A stretch of DNA of 64,000 nt, from the NCBI RefSeq assembly GCF_014750655.1, contig NZ_JABBXD010000006.1:62001-126000 (forward strand), read 5' to 3'. Below the pieces are notes generated by a model. The model saw nothing but the letters and a program-made list of their open reading frames with translations, did not search any database and was not told the DNA's origin. The stretch comes from Salinimonas profundi (lineage in GTDB: Bacteria > Pseudomonadota > Gammaproteobacteria > Enterobacterales > Alteromonadaceae). A program made the translations under genes and the position numbers. Every line of letters starts with the position of its first letter. The first letter of the stretch is position 1. Below, piece after piece: positions 19,000-26,308 of the stretch.

Positions 19000-19494
19000 T
19001 TATAAGCCATCAGCCTGCGTTTTAGCCGGTGTTTTTTCCATTTTATAGAACGCACCATTCCAGACAGTGTAGGCCTTGCCGGATGCGGCAAGTAATACGG
19101 TTTGACCCGGTAGACGTTCTGCTTCATCACATGTTACTGACACGGTACGAACAGCATTATCGTGAATATCCAATTCACGTAATCCTATATTGTAATCCTG
19201 TTTAAACTCAGCGGCAGACAATTTAGCTTCGTCATACTCTGCAGACTTACAGAACGTCCGACCCAGTGTGAGATTTTCAGGGCCATAGTGAAATGATTGC
19301 CCTAGCCACATTTGTGAATCTTTATCAGATGCTTCGTTATTAGTCGGCGCTATGGCTTCAGTAATAATCCATGTACCTTCTATTTCGCCAGGTTCACGAA
19401 CCGCACAACTTACTGCTCCAACAAGAAAAATTGTTATTAAAGCGACTATTTTAAATTGGGTGCTTAATAGAGACCGGTGTATCGCGTCCCACAT
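19000..19494 (-). CDS. Hypothetical lipoprotein
   Basis: Not recognised at family level. The 164-residue protein starts with a good AAGGAG ribosome-binding site and has a hydrophobic segment ending in a lipobox-like GAVSC (Cys 30), suggesting a lipid-anchored periplasmic protein. The segment after the Cys (EIEGTWIITEAIAP) resembles the start of lipocalin-like or META-type small beta proteins, but this is only a resemblance. It is convergent with GGDEF copy 3, with no gap between stop codons. Confidence 0.7.
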   Translation of the reverse strand: MWDAIHRSLLSTQFKIVALITIFLVGAVSCAVREPGEIEGTWIITEAIAPTNNEASDKDSQMWLGQSFHYGPENLTLGRTFCKSAEYDEAKLSAAEFKQDYNIGLRELDIHDNAVRTVSVTCDEAERLPGQTVLLAASGKAYTVWNGAFYKMEKTPAKTQADGL

Positions 19495-19694
19495 TTCACT
19501 TCTCCTTCTTCCACCCTGCTTTTACGTCAGGCTGGTTGTAGTGCAGAAATACCTGCATGTTTAAACATACAGTAGCAATGTTCGCGCCAGCCGAAGTGCT
19601 TACCAGAGGCAACGACACAAAAGGACGACAGAGCTAACAACGTCTGTATTTATTCAGGTATCAATGCTGAAGAACCCAGCAGTTGCCAAACAAT

Positions 19695-19718
19695 AAAAAA
19701 GCGGCGCAAGGGCCGCTT
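19695..19718 (-). terminator. Rho-independent terminator after the DUF4097 gene
   Basis: On the minus strand AAGCGGC and GCCGCTT form a 7-bp stem followed by six T, just after the end of the sigma / anti-sigma / DUF4097 operon. Confidence 0.8.
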
Positions 19719-19720
19719 CG

Positions 19721-20713
19721 TTATCGCTTATTCAGTTCAATTACCCCATGGACGGTGGATACTTCCACCCTAGCACTCCCCTTACCGGTAGAAAACTCAA
19801 GCCATTCATTAGGTCCGTACTTCGCTTTTTGAGACTTATCGCTGGTGAGGCTGTTTCTGATATCGCCCCCCGCATGCGCCTGAATATCGAACCGGGCAGA
19901 TACAACTGGCTGAAAAATCAGCGTAACTTTCCCGCCCACCGATGACACATCAACGTCACCGTTATCTGCCAGGGTTATGTCTCCTCTAACTTTTCCATTT
20001 ACGGTAACTATATCCAGCTCATTTATCATGGCAGTTGTGAAGTCCATCCGGCCGTTAACCGATTCAATTCGCAGCTGCGGACTATCAGAGCGAATATCTA
20101 TATTCCCGTTTACCGTGGTGATACGGGCCTCTTCGCCCTCACTGTGATCACCTTTAATATCGCCATTGACAGTTTCAGCCACAAGCTCTCCTTTGACAGC
20201 ATTCAGTTTCACGTTTCCGTTTACCGTCTCCAGCTTGATGCGGCCGGCAAGATTATTTGCCTCAATGTCACCATTAACTAAGTCAACTTTTGTATCATTC
20301 GTAATATCAAATAGCTGCACACTGGCTGAAACCGCTGAATAATCAATTTTACTGGCTGCAGGGACATAGATAGTCAGGTCGTCGCCGTCTTTAATACGAT
20401 AATTGCCCCAATCGCCCTGATGCCGGCCAATATCGACATCAAATGAAACGCCGGAGGCGGTTTTTTCAAACTCAAAATCTTCCGTTTTATCTGATAGATC
20501 ACCGGTTATTTTAACTGCATTTTTATCCCAGGTTTTGATGACCGCCTTACCATTAACGTGCTCGATTTCAACATTCGGCTGTGAAGAGGTTTCAATAGTC
20601 TGGTCAATACGCTGCTTTGCCATTACCGGGCTTGCTGACGCCAAAAGTACTGAGACTAAGACGGTTTTTGACAATGCGCTGCATCCTGAATTGATTACTT
20701 TATGATTTTGCAT
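19721..20713 (-). CDS. DUF4097-family secreted beta-repeat protein
   Basis: Exported beta-solenoid-like protein of the DUF4097 family (putative adhesin). About 330 aa from the ATG at 20713, which has an AGGAG site; an upstream ATG at 20746 lies inside the anti-sigma gene. A signal peptide ends near SPVMA. The body consists of short beta repeats with a recurring VNG core (HVNGKAVI, LVNGDIEA, TVNGNVKL, TVNGDIKG, TVNGNIDI, SVNGRMDF, TVNGKVRG). It is the third gene of an ECF sigma / anti-sigma operon, so it may be an envelope target of, or an input to, that sigma system. The function is unproven. Confidence 0.85.
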   Translation of the reverse strand: MQNHKVINSGCSALSKTVLVSVLLASASPVMAKQRIDQTIETSSQPNVEIEHVNGKAVIKTWDKNAVKITGDLSDKTEDFEFEKTASGVSFDVDIGRHQGDWGNYRIKDGDDLTIYVPAASKIDYSAVSASVQLFDITNDTKVDLVNGDIEANNLAGRIKLETVNGNVKLNAVKGELVAETVNGDIKGDHSEGEEARITTVNGNIDIRSDSPQLRIESVNGRMDFTTAMINELDIVTVNGKVRGDITLADNGDVDVSSVGGKVTLIFQPVVSARFDIQAHAGGDIRNSLTSDKSQKAKYGPNEWLEFSTGKGSARVEVSTVHGVIELNKR

Positions 20714-20730
20714 ACTTTGCTCCTGTATCG

Positions 20731-21225
20731 CTAAATCTGCTGCCATTTTGGAGCGTGCACACGCTCAATCAGCAAAAACTGTTGTTGATAAACACTTTGC
20801 AACATCCTCAGTAGCGCCGTGTTATTGGGATCTTCCTGCAACGCGGCTTTGATCGCTTCTGCTGCGTCTTCCAGTTCGGTAAGTTGTTCCTGCCAGTTAC
20901 CTGTTACCGCCGGTGTATCTTCGAGACTCACCAGCAGCGCTGATTTCTCTTTTTCATGCTGCTGACTTAGTGCTTTAACCAGCGATTGCCCCGTGAGTGG
21001 ATCAGTTTCTGGCGCGCTGGAAAATGGCTGCATCATAAACCCGATAATGACCGCGACCATCAACACCGCAGCACTCGCCAGCCAAACAGGTTGTCGCTTC
21101 GTCTGTGGCGCATCTGAGCGGGCCTGAATGGCCAAATCAATTCCTTGCCACAAGTCTTTATCAGGCTGCCTTTCACGTGGCAGTGCATTGAGCTGCTGCT
21201 CGAGATGCTTTTCAAATGTCTCCAT
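20731..21225 (-). CDS. Putative anti-sigma factor (single membrane span)
   Basis: 164-residue protein with a cytoplasmic N-terminus (METFEKHLEQQLNALP), one membrane segment (about 47-66, VWLASAAVLMVAVIIGFMM) and a helical periplasmic part rich in Glu and Gln. Its start overlaps the 3' end of the ECF sigma gene by 14 bp. That arrangement and topology are typical of anti-sigma factors. No CHCC zinc motif is present, so it is not a ZAS-type factor. Called from context and topology. Confidence 0.72.
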   Translation of the reverse strand: METFEKHLEQQLNALPRERQPDKDLWQGIDLAIQARSDAPQTKRQPVWLASAAVLMVAVIIGFMMQPFSSAPETDPLTGQSLVKALSQQHEKEKSALLVSLEDTPAVTGNWQEQLTELEDAAEAIKAALQEDPNNTALLRMLQSVYQQQFLLIERVHAPKWQQI

Positions 21226-21793
21226 CGTCGTACCCCATCCACGTTTTTAATAACTGCTTTGCGCGGTGAAACTGCGCCTTACTCGATCCTGTTGCCATAT
21301 TCAGCATTCTGCCAATCTCTTCGTGACGGTGCCCTTCTATTGCATGAAGGACGAACACCACCCGGGCGCGTTCAGGAAGCCGTAAAATCAGCGCTTCGAG
21401 ATCAACTTCAGACGTGCAGGATTCGGCTGTGCTTTGCTCTGCTATGCTATCTTCGATATTCATCATTCTGGCAAACCAGCCCTTTTGCTTGCGCATATAA
21501 CTCAGCGTAATGTTGGCGGTCACACTATGCAGCCAGGTGGTAAACCGGCTCTGGCCGGAAAAATTACTCAGCTTCTGCCATAGCTGAATAAATACCTCTT
21601 GTGTCGCATCTTCGGCGAGCCCCCGGTCAGCGGTTAGCCGATAACACAAGGCATACACTCTGCCTGCGTAGCTTTTATACAGCTGTTGATAGGCCTGCCT
21701 GTCACCATCACGGGCGGCCGCTATCAGCTTCATTTCTGTTTCAGGTGTTGGCGCTATCTGTGTCACATCGATGTCCGCCTTGCACGTTTCCAT
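21212..21793 (-). CDS. ECF-type RNA polymerase sigma factor
   Basis: 193-residue sigma-70 family protein. Region 2 (about 24-95) includes DATQEVFIQLWQKL and the TWLHSVTANITLSYMRKQK promoter-melting helix. Region 4 (about 130-185) has LPERARVVFVLHAIEGHRHE followed by EIGRMLNMATGSSKAQFHRA. The absence of regions 1 and 3 marks it as extracytoplasmic-function type. It overlaps the anti-sigma gene and heads a three-gene operon that ends with a DUF4097 protein. The inducing signal is unknown. Confidence 0.9.
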   Translation of the reverse strand: METCKADIDVTQIAPTPETEMKLIAAARDGDRQAYQQLYKSYAGRVYALCYRLTADRGLAEDATQEVFIQLWQKLSNFSGQSRFTTWLHSVTANITLSYMRKQKGWFARMMNIEDSIAEQSTAESCTSEVDLEALILRLPERARVVFVLHAIEGHRHEEIGRMLNMATGSSKAQFHRAKQLLKTWMGYDDGDI

Positions 21794-21938
21794 GTTTCGT
21801 CACTGTCGCCTGTTAACGGTTTTATGTCATTTGATAGGTTAGTTGCAGACGCACCATCAAAGGTTTAAATCGTCTTTGATTTTTTTTATGCGAGTACTGA
21901 CGCATAATATACCACCAGGCAACAAAAGGACGGTAACT

Positions 21939-22562
21939 ATGCATATTTACGCGCTTTATGCCGCAAAGCCTCAACCATTCGGCCCGCGGAGTGCGCCCAG
22001 TGCGATTGTGAAATCACAGGTATCGCAACTGACCGTACATGATACTGGTACCCTTGAGGATGAGCAGGGCAATAAAAAGCTTCACGGCGGGCCTGAGAAG
22101 GTATTGCATCAGTACAGTGTTGAGGGCTATAAAATGCTCGCTGATGCTTACCCAGATGGTGATTTTTCTTATGGGACTATCGGCGAAAACTTTCTGGTTG
22201 AAGGTATGCACGATGACAATGTGTATGTGGGCGATATCTATCGGATGGGAAGTATCACTGTGCAGGTCTCTGCCCCACGCGCGCCGTGCAATAAAATTTC
22301 ACACCGCTTTGGTATAAAAAATCTCGACCGCTTTGTGGGTCAACAGGGTATCACCGGTTGGTATTTTCGGGTACTGGAGTCAGGCCCTTTACTTCAGCAC
22401 GATGCCGTGAAACTTATTGAGCGTCCGGATAACAGCGTTTGTATCGGCGCACTGATGCGCTGTATGTACGATGATAGTCTGAAAGAGGAGGCTGCACGCT
22501 ACGCACAAATGGATGTGCTGGATGATGAATGGCGGCAAAAATGTCTACGGCGAGCGCGATAA
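21939..22562 (+). CDS. MOSC-domain protein (YiiM-like)
   Basis: 207-aa molybdenum-cofactor sulfurase C-terminal domain protein, similar to E. coli YiiM, which helps detoxify N-hydroxylated bases such as 6-hydroxylaminopurine. The start at 21939 has AAGGA 8 bp upstream. Visible motifs: KLHGGPEKVLHQYS, YGTIGENFLVEGM, VGDIYRMGSITVQVSAPRAP and the Mo-ligand Cys in PCNKIS, followed by a YiiM-type 3-alpha tail. It stands alone, convergent with rplI. Confidence 0.88.
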   Translation: MHIYALYAAKPQPFGPRSAPSAIVKSQVSQLTVHDTGTLEDEQGNKKLHGGPEKVLHQYSVEGYKMLADAYPDGDFSYGTIGENFLVEGMHDDNVYVGDIYRMGSITVQVSAPRAPCNKISHRFGIKNLDRFVGQQGITGWYFRVLESGPLLQHDAVKLIERPDNSVCIGALMRCMYDDSLKEEAARYAQMDVLDDEWRQKCLRRAR

Positions 22563-22571
22563 CACAAACAA

Positions 22572-22599
22572 AAAAGCCGCAGTCAATACTGCGGCTTTT
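22572..22599. terminator. Bidirectional terminator between the MOSC gene and rplI
   Basis: A 12-bp stem (AAAAGCCGCAGT / ACTGCGGCTTTT) with a 4-nt loop. Runs of A and T flank both sides, so it can end both the plus-strand MOSC gene and the minus-strand rpsF-rpsR-rplI operon. Confidence 0.88.
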
Positions 22600-22619
22600 C
22601 ATATCAATGCTGTCAGCGC

Positions 22620-23072
22620 TTATGCTTCAGCGATGATCACAACTTTAACTGTTGTTGCTACATCAGAATGCAGCTGAACATCGATGTCGTATTCGCCAGT
22701 TTCACGCAGTGTGCCGGTAGGCAGACGAACTTCTGATTTGGCAACTTCAACACCCGCAGCAGTGATTGCTTCAGCGATGTCTTTTGTACCAACAGAACCG
22801 AAAAGTTTACCTTCGTCACCAGCAGGTGCGGCAACAGTAACTTCTTCCAGTGCGTCCAGTTTTTCAGCGCGTGCTTGTGCAGCAGCCAGATCTTCAGCGA
22901 TTTTCGCTTCCAGCTCAGCACGACGTGCTTCAAACTTCTCTACGTTGTCTTTAGTTGCAGGAACTGCTTTACCCTGAGGGAAAAGGAAGTTACGAGCAAA
23001 ACCAGACTTAACATTAACTTTGTCGCCCAGACCACCAAGGTTGGCGATTTTATCCAGTAGGATGATATCCAT
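22620..23072 (-). CDS. rplI: 50S ribosomal protein bL9
   Basis: Large-subunit protein bL9, 150 aa. The family N-terminus is clear: [19 protein letters not shown], then [17 protein letters not shown] central helix rich in Ala, Glu and Lys links to the C-terminal domain ending VKVVIIAEA. Third gene of rpsF-rpsR-rplI and last before a strong terminator. Confidence 0.98.
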   Translation of the reverse strand: MDIILLDKIANLGGLGDKVNVKSGFARNFLFPQGKAVPATKDNVEKFEARRAELEAKIAEDLAAAQARAEKLDALEEVTVAAPAGDEGKLFGSVGTKDIAEAITAAGVEVAKSEVRLPTGTLRETGEYDIDVQLHSDVATTVKVVIIAEA

Positions 23073-23097
23073 CTTAGCTACCCCTTATTTCGCCAGT

Positions 23098-23325
23098 TTA
23101 CTTGTGTGAATCAGTGTACGGAAGCAGTGCAAGAAAACGTGCACGCTTGATTGCAGAAGACAGCTGACGCTGATACTTCGCACTGGTACCTGTGATACGG
23201 CTAGGGACGATCTTACCGCTTTCTGTGATGTAGTTCTTCAGCGTAGCGATATCTTTATAATCGATTTCAGTTACACCTTCTGCAGAAAAACGGCAGAACT
23301 TACGACGTCTGAAAAAACGAGCCAT
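23098..23325 (-). CDS. rpsR: 30S ribosomal protein bS18
   Basis: Small-subunit protein bS18, 75 aa, containing [30 protein letters not shown] and [15 protein letters not shown]. It lies 11 bp after rpsF and 25 bp before rplI. PriB, often encoded between rpsF and rpsR in enterics, is absent here. Confidence 0.98.
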   Translation of the reverse strand: MARFFRRRKFCRFSAEGVTEIDYKDIATLKNYITESGKIVPSRITGTSAKYQRQLSSAIKRARFLALLPYTDSHK

Positions 23326-23336
23326 GATTATACTCC

Positions 23337-23738
23337 TTACGCGTTATCTTCGGTGGTTTCGGTTTTCTTTTCTGTACGCTCTGTACGAGGCGCAGAATCT
23401 TCGCGACGCTCACGACGAGGCTCTTCTTTCATCATTGGAGAAGGCTCAGTCACAGCGTTTTTAGTGCGCATAACCAGATTACGCAGGATAACATCGTTGA
23501 AGCGGAACGCATTTTCCAGCTCATCAACAGCTTCAGCAGTCGCTTCTGCGTTGATCAGAACATAGTGTGCTTTGTGCAACTTCTCGATTGGGTAAGCCAG
23601 TTGACGGCGACCCCAGTCTTCCATACGGTGAATCTGACCACCGTCTTGCTTAAGGATTGTGGTATAACGCTCGATCATACCAGGTACTTGTTCACTCTGA
23701 TCAGGGTGAACCATAAAAACGATTTCGTAATGACGCAT
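23337..23738 (-). CDS. rpsF: 30S ribosomal protein bS6
   Basis: Small-subunit protein bS6, 133 aa, partner of bS18 in the 30S platform. Motifs include [39 protein letters not shown] and [14 protein letters not shown]. The charged C-terminal tail (about 105-133, rich in Glu, Arg and Thr) is a common extension that can be glutamylated by RimK; whether that happens here is unknown. Confidence 0.98.
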   Translation of the reverse strand: MRHYEIVFMVHPDQSEQVPGMIERYTTILKQDGGQIHRMEDWGRRQLAYPIEKLHKAHYVLINAEATAEAVDELENAFRFNDVILRNLVMRTKNAVTEPSPMMKEEPRRERREDSAPRTERTEKKTETTEDNA

Positions 23739-23822
23739 TATTGCTCCTTACGGTTGTAGCCTCGTCAGTACAGCCGTCTGTTAGAGGCAAGGAACTAGGT
23801 TAGTTTGGCTGTAAGGGCGCGC
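23739..23822 (-). promoter_or_regulatory. rpsF 5' leader, possible S6:S18 autoregulatory element
   Basis: The region between the promoter and rpsF would give a leader of about 80 nt. CCUUAC (23811-23816) is complementary to GUAAGG (23746-23751), which contains the ribosome-binding site. ACAGCC (23807-23812) pairs with GGCUGU (23770-23775), and GCCUC with GAGGC within the leader. S6:S18 leaders that repress their own operon are known in many bacteria. The match to that class is not established here. Confidence 0.4.
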
Positions 23823-23851
23823 AGTATACAGAGATCGAACACACTGCACAA
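23823..23851 (-). promoter_or_regulatory. Sigma-70 promoter of rpsF-rpsR-rplI
   Basis: Minus strand: -35 TTGTGC (23846-23851), 17-bp spacer, -10 TATACT (23823-23828), followed by a GC-rich GCGCGCCC stretch that resembles a stringent discriminator. It sits just after the stop of the EamA-family gene and 84 bp before the rpsF ATG. Confidence 0.75.
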
Positions 23852-23858
23852 GCAGTAA

Positions 23859-24752
23859 TCAGCCGTGAGCACCGATATGCCCGGCGGCCACCAATACAGT
23901 AACCCCTGCTAATGCAGCAAACGACCAGAAAATTGTGGCTTTATTGGCGCGTTCGCCCAGCACCCAGGCCACAGCCAGCGACATAACAGCAGATGTGGCA
24001 ATCAGGGTTTGTACTACTCCGGCTTTGGCATTTGCAAAGGCAACCATTTGTAAATAAAGCGCCGCAGCGGTGCCAAGAATAGTTGCAACGGCAAACGTGC
24101 GCCACATCTGTAACGGCTTGTCGCTTTTCGGTAGCCACCGCTTGCGCAAAATAAGCATTAACACCACGATAATCGCCAGTCCGCCAACAAGGCGTACCAG
24201 GCTGGCATTAAAAGCATCAATGGTATACCGCGTCAGAATGTCACGACTGATTACAGCACCAATGGCCTGACACACTGCCGCCGCTGCGGCGAACAGGTAG
24301 CCCGACGGAGCAAACAAATGTAGCTCGGTACGCTTTTTTACCTTCACAACCATATCTACGCTGACCAGTACCAGCGCAATGCCAATCCACTGTTGCCAGG
24401 TCAGCCATTCGGCAATCCAGACCATGGCCAGAAGTGCGGTAAAGATTGGTGCCAGCGTCTCGGTGATCAGCACCGACTGGGTATCGCCGATACGGTTGAG
24501 CGCCTGAAAAAAGCAGGTGTCGCCAATACCTATGCCAACTACACCACTTAATAATAACCAGCCATAAGCACTTAGCGGCAATGTCACAGGCGGCAGGAAG
24601 AATTGTGTCACCAGAACCAGCAGGACAATAGCCACAAGGCCTTTCCACAGGTTCAAAGATAAAGGCGAGAACGATGTTCCAAGCACCCGGAACATTCTTG
24701 CAGCAATAGCCCAGCACAAGGCAACGCTGAGCGCGGCAATTTCACCCACCAT
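23859..24752 (-). CDS. EamA/DMT-family transporter
   Basis: Ten-span inner-membrane carrier of the drug/metabolite transporter superfamily, made of two five-helix EamA repeats. The 297-aa protein begins MVGEIAALSVALCWAIAARM and has the typical repeat segment GVVGIGIGDTCFFQALNRIG. Loop FVKVKKRTELH-type charged residues separate the two halves (about 140-155). The substrate cannot be predicted. It lies upstream of, and on the same strand as, rpsF, but rpsF has its own promoter. Confidence 0.85.
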   Translation of the reverse strand: MVGEIAALSVALCWAIAARMFRVLGTSFSPLSLNLWKGLVAIVLLVLVTQFFLPPVTLPLSAYGWLLLSGVVGIGIGDTCFFQALNRIGDTQSVLITETLAPIFTALLAMVWIAEWLTWQQWIGIALVLVSVDMVVKVKKRTELHLFAPSGYLFAAAAAVCQAIGAVISRDILTRYTIDAFNASLVRLVGGLAIIVVLMLILRKRWLPKSDKPLQMWRTFAVATILGTAAALYLQMVAFANAKAGVVQTLIATSAVMSLAVAWVLGERANKATIFWSFAALAGVTVLVAAGHIGAHG

Positions 24753-24830
24753 AATTTATCCACTCCTGACAAAAAGCCGGTAGCCTACCAGATTGGCGTA
24801 AACGCCAGAAGCAAACTTTTAACCCCTGAT

Positions 24831-24868
24831 AAAAAGCCGGCGCGGGAAGCATGCCCAGCGCCGGCTTT
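24831..24868 (-). terminator. Terminator of the carbohydrate operon
   Basis: An 11-bp stem (AAAGCCGGCGC / GCGCCGGCTTT) with a 14-nt loop and T run on the minus strand, 20 bp after the stop of the last operon gene (DUF1080). Confidence 0.78.
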
Positions 24869-24888
24869 CATCGTCTCGAGCTATTCTG

Positions 24889-25668
24889 TTATTGCTTCAA
24901 AGGCGTAAGCTTTCTGATCCAGATATTTCGAAAGCTCACTTCATTTGAATGATCCTGAAGCTGAATGGGCGCACACCCATGTGCTTCGTAAGACGGCGCG
25001 CCAATCCACTCTGTTTTGCCCTGAATTTCCACATGGTTTTGTACTACCACACCATTATGAAGCACTGTGATATAACCGGGTGATTTTAGCGTCTCATCGT
25101 CAAAGCGAGGCGCTGTGAAAATAATGTCGTACTCTTGCCATTGTTCAGGTGGACGGGTCGCATTCACTAACGGAATCGTTTGTTTATAGATGCTGGCCGC
25201 CTGCCCGTTAGCATAAGTTTTACTTTCATAAGAATCCAGAACCTGAATTTCGTAACGCTGCTGTAAGAATACGCCGCTGTTGTTACGCTGCTGCCCTTCC
25301 ATGTCAGCTTCAGGCTCAGGCGCTTTCCATTCAACATGCAGCTGCACATCACAGAACGATTCTTTCGTTTTTATATCACCAGTACCCGGTTTTACGGTCA
25401 TCGCACCATCTTTGACGGTCCACTGCGCAGCGCCCCCTTTCACCGACTCCCAGGCCGATAAGTCTTTACCGTCAAATAAGACAATTGCATCAGAGGGTGG
25501 CTGGCCTGGCTGGGCCGTCACTTTGGGTGGAACGGGTTCCCAGACTTCGGTTTTTTCTGCCTTTTGCCAGTCTTCAAGCACTTCATCTGAAGCCATAAGT
25601 TCACCTGCAATCAATACACTGGCCGCGGCAACCGTGAGTGTAGTCAGCGTTTTTAATGCGTTTTTCAT
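24889..25668 (-). CDS. Secreted DUF1080 protein (3-keto-glycoside hydrolase family)
   Basis: Exported jelly-roll protein of family PF06439, now named for members that cleave 3-keto-disaccharides. About 259 aa from the ATG at 25668, which has AAGGA at 9 bp; an ATG two codons upstream is too close to it. Signal peptide ends near ELMAS. Family segments: AIVLFDGKDLSAWESV, VQLHVEWKAPE, NNSGVFLQQRYEIQVLDSYE, WQEYDIIFTAPRFD and IQLQDHSNEVSFRNIWIR. Last gene of an operon with a GMC oxidoreductase, suggesting it acts on an oxidised sugar in the periplasm. The exact substrate is unknown. Confidence 0.86.
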   Translation of the reverse strand: MKNALKTLTTLTVAAASVLIAGELMASDEVLEDWQKAEKTEVWEPVPPKVTAQPGQPPSDAIVLFDGKDLSAWESVKGGAAQWTVKDGAMTVKPGTGDIKTKESFCDVQLHVEWKAPEPEADMEGQQRNNSGVFLQQRYEIQVLDSYESKTYANGQAASIYKQTIPLVNATRPPEQWQEYDIIFTAPRFDDETLKSPGYITVLHNGVVVQNHVEIQGKTEWIGAPSYEAHGCAPIQLQDHSNEVSFRNIWIRKLTPLKQ

Positions 25669-25691
25669 AGTCATATTCCTTACTGTGTTTC

Positions 25692-26306
25692 TCAGGTAGC
25701 CCAGGCCTTCTGGCCCTTCTTGTATTCAATATTGCCATCATATTTCCCTGGCACAGGCACATACCGTAAAACCTTTGTACCCCCTTCTTTTGAGGTGAAA
25801 AATCCAAATAAGGTGAGCTGCTTAAATAAAGAAAAATAGTGTGGCACGGGCGCTTTTGAGGCTTCACTGCGCTGGTTGGGCAACTGACTGGCAACATGCC
25901 ACAAGCCGATTTTTTGATTATACTCGCGCGCCTCGTCGTCCAGTCGCGTGATCAGGCTATGACGCTGTGGTTTATCCAGTAACAGAAACACTTTGCCAAA
26001 TTCACTGGTTGCCTCTGCATCCAGCTTTTTCATCCCGTCACGGAATGTTTTTTTGAGTGCCGATGGGTAACAATCAGCCACCAGCACCGCCATTATTTGT
26101 CCGACGTTGGCATCTTTGGCTCCCGGCGTCTCAGTGCGTGGAATAATCACCTCACCCACTTCGTTCAAAAATGCTACATCATCTTTGTTGAACCCGGTGT
26201 CAGACAGCGGCACATCCGGGCGTAACTCGTACGCCAGCGGATTTGTGCCAACAAAGGCCGCACCGGTAGCGGCCGTAATCAGCTTTAAAAGATCTCGACG
26301 ATTCAT
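25692..26306 (-). CDS. Gluconate 2-dehydrogenase subunit 3-like protein with Tat signal
   Basis: Small subunit of periplasmic GMC-type sugar dehydrogenases (gluconate 2-dehydrogenase subunit 3 family). The 204-aa protein begins MNRRDLLKLITAATGAAFVG, a twin-arginine signal. It continues with LNEVGEVIIPRTETPGAKDA, the family hallmark. In known complexes this subunit carries the export signal for the flavoprotein, which has none. That fits here, because the flavoprotein gene ends 2 bp upstream and its product lacks a leader. Confidence 0.9.
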   Translation of the reverse strand: MNRRDLLKLITAATGAAFVGTNPLAYELRPDVPLSDTGFNKDDVAFLNEVGEVIIPRTETPGAKDANVGQIMAVLVADCYPSALKKTFRDGMKKLDAEATSEFGKVFLLLDKPQRHSLITRLDDEAREYNQKIGLWHVASQLPNQRSEASKAPVPHYFSLFKQLTLFGFFTSKEGGTKVLRYVPVPGKYDGNIEYKKGQKAWAT

Positions 26307-26308
26307 AG

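Noticed and set aside
24770-24842. The repeated string AAAAAGCCGG near the end of the sugar operon as a possible mobile repeat.
   Set aside because: One copy is the arm of a clear terminator and the other is short and unpaired. Two copies this short are weak evidence.
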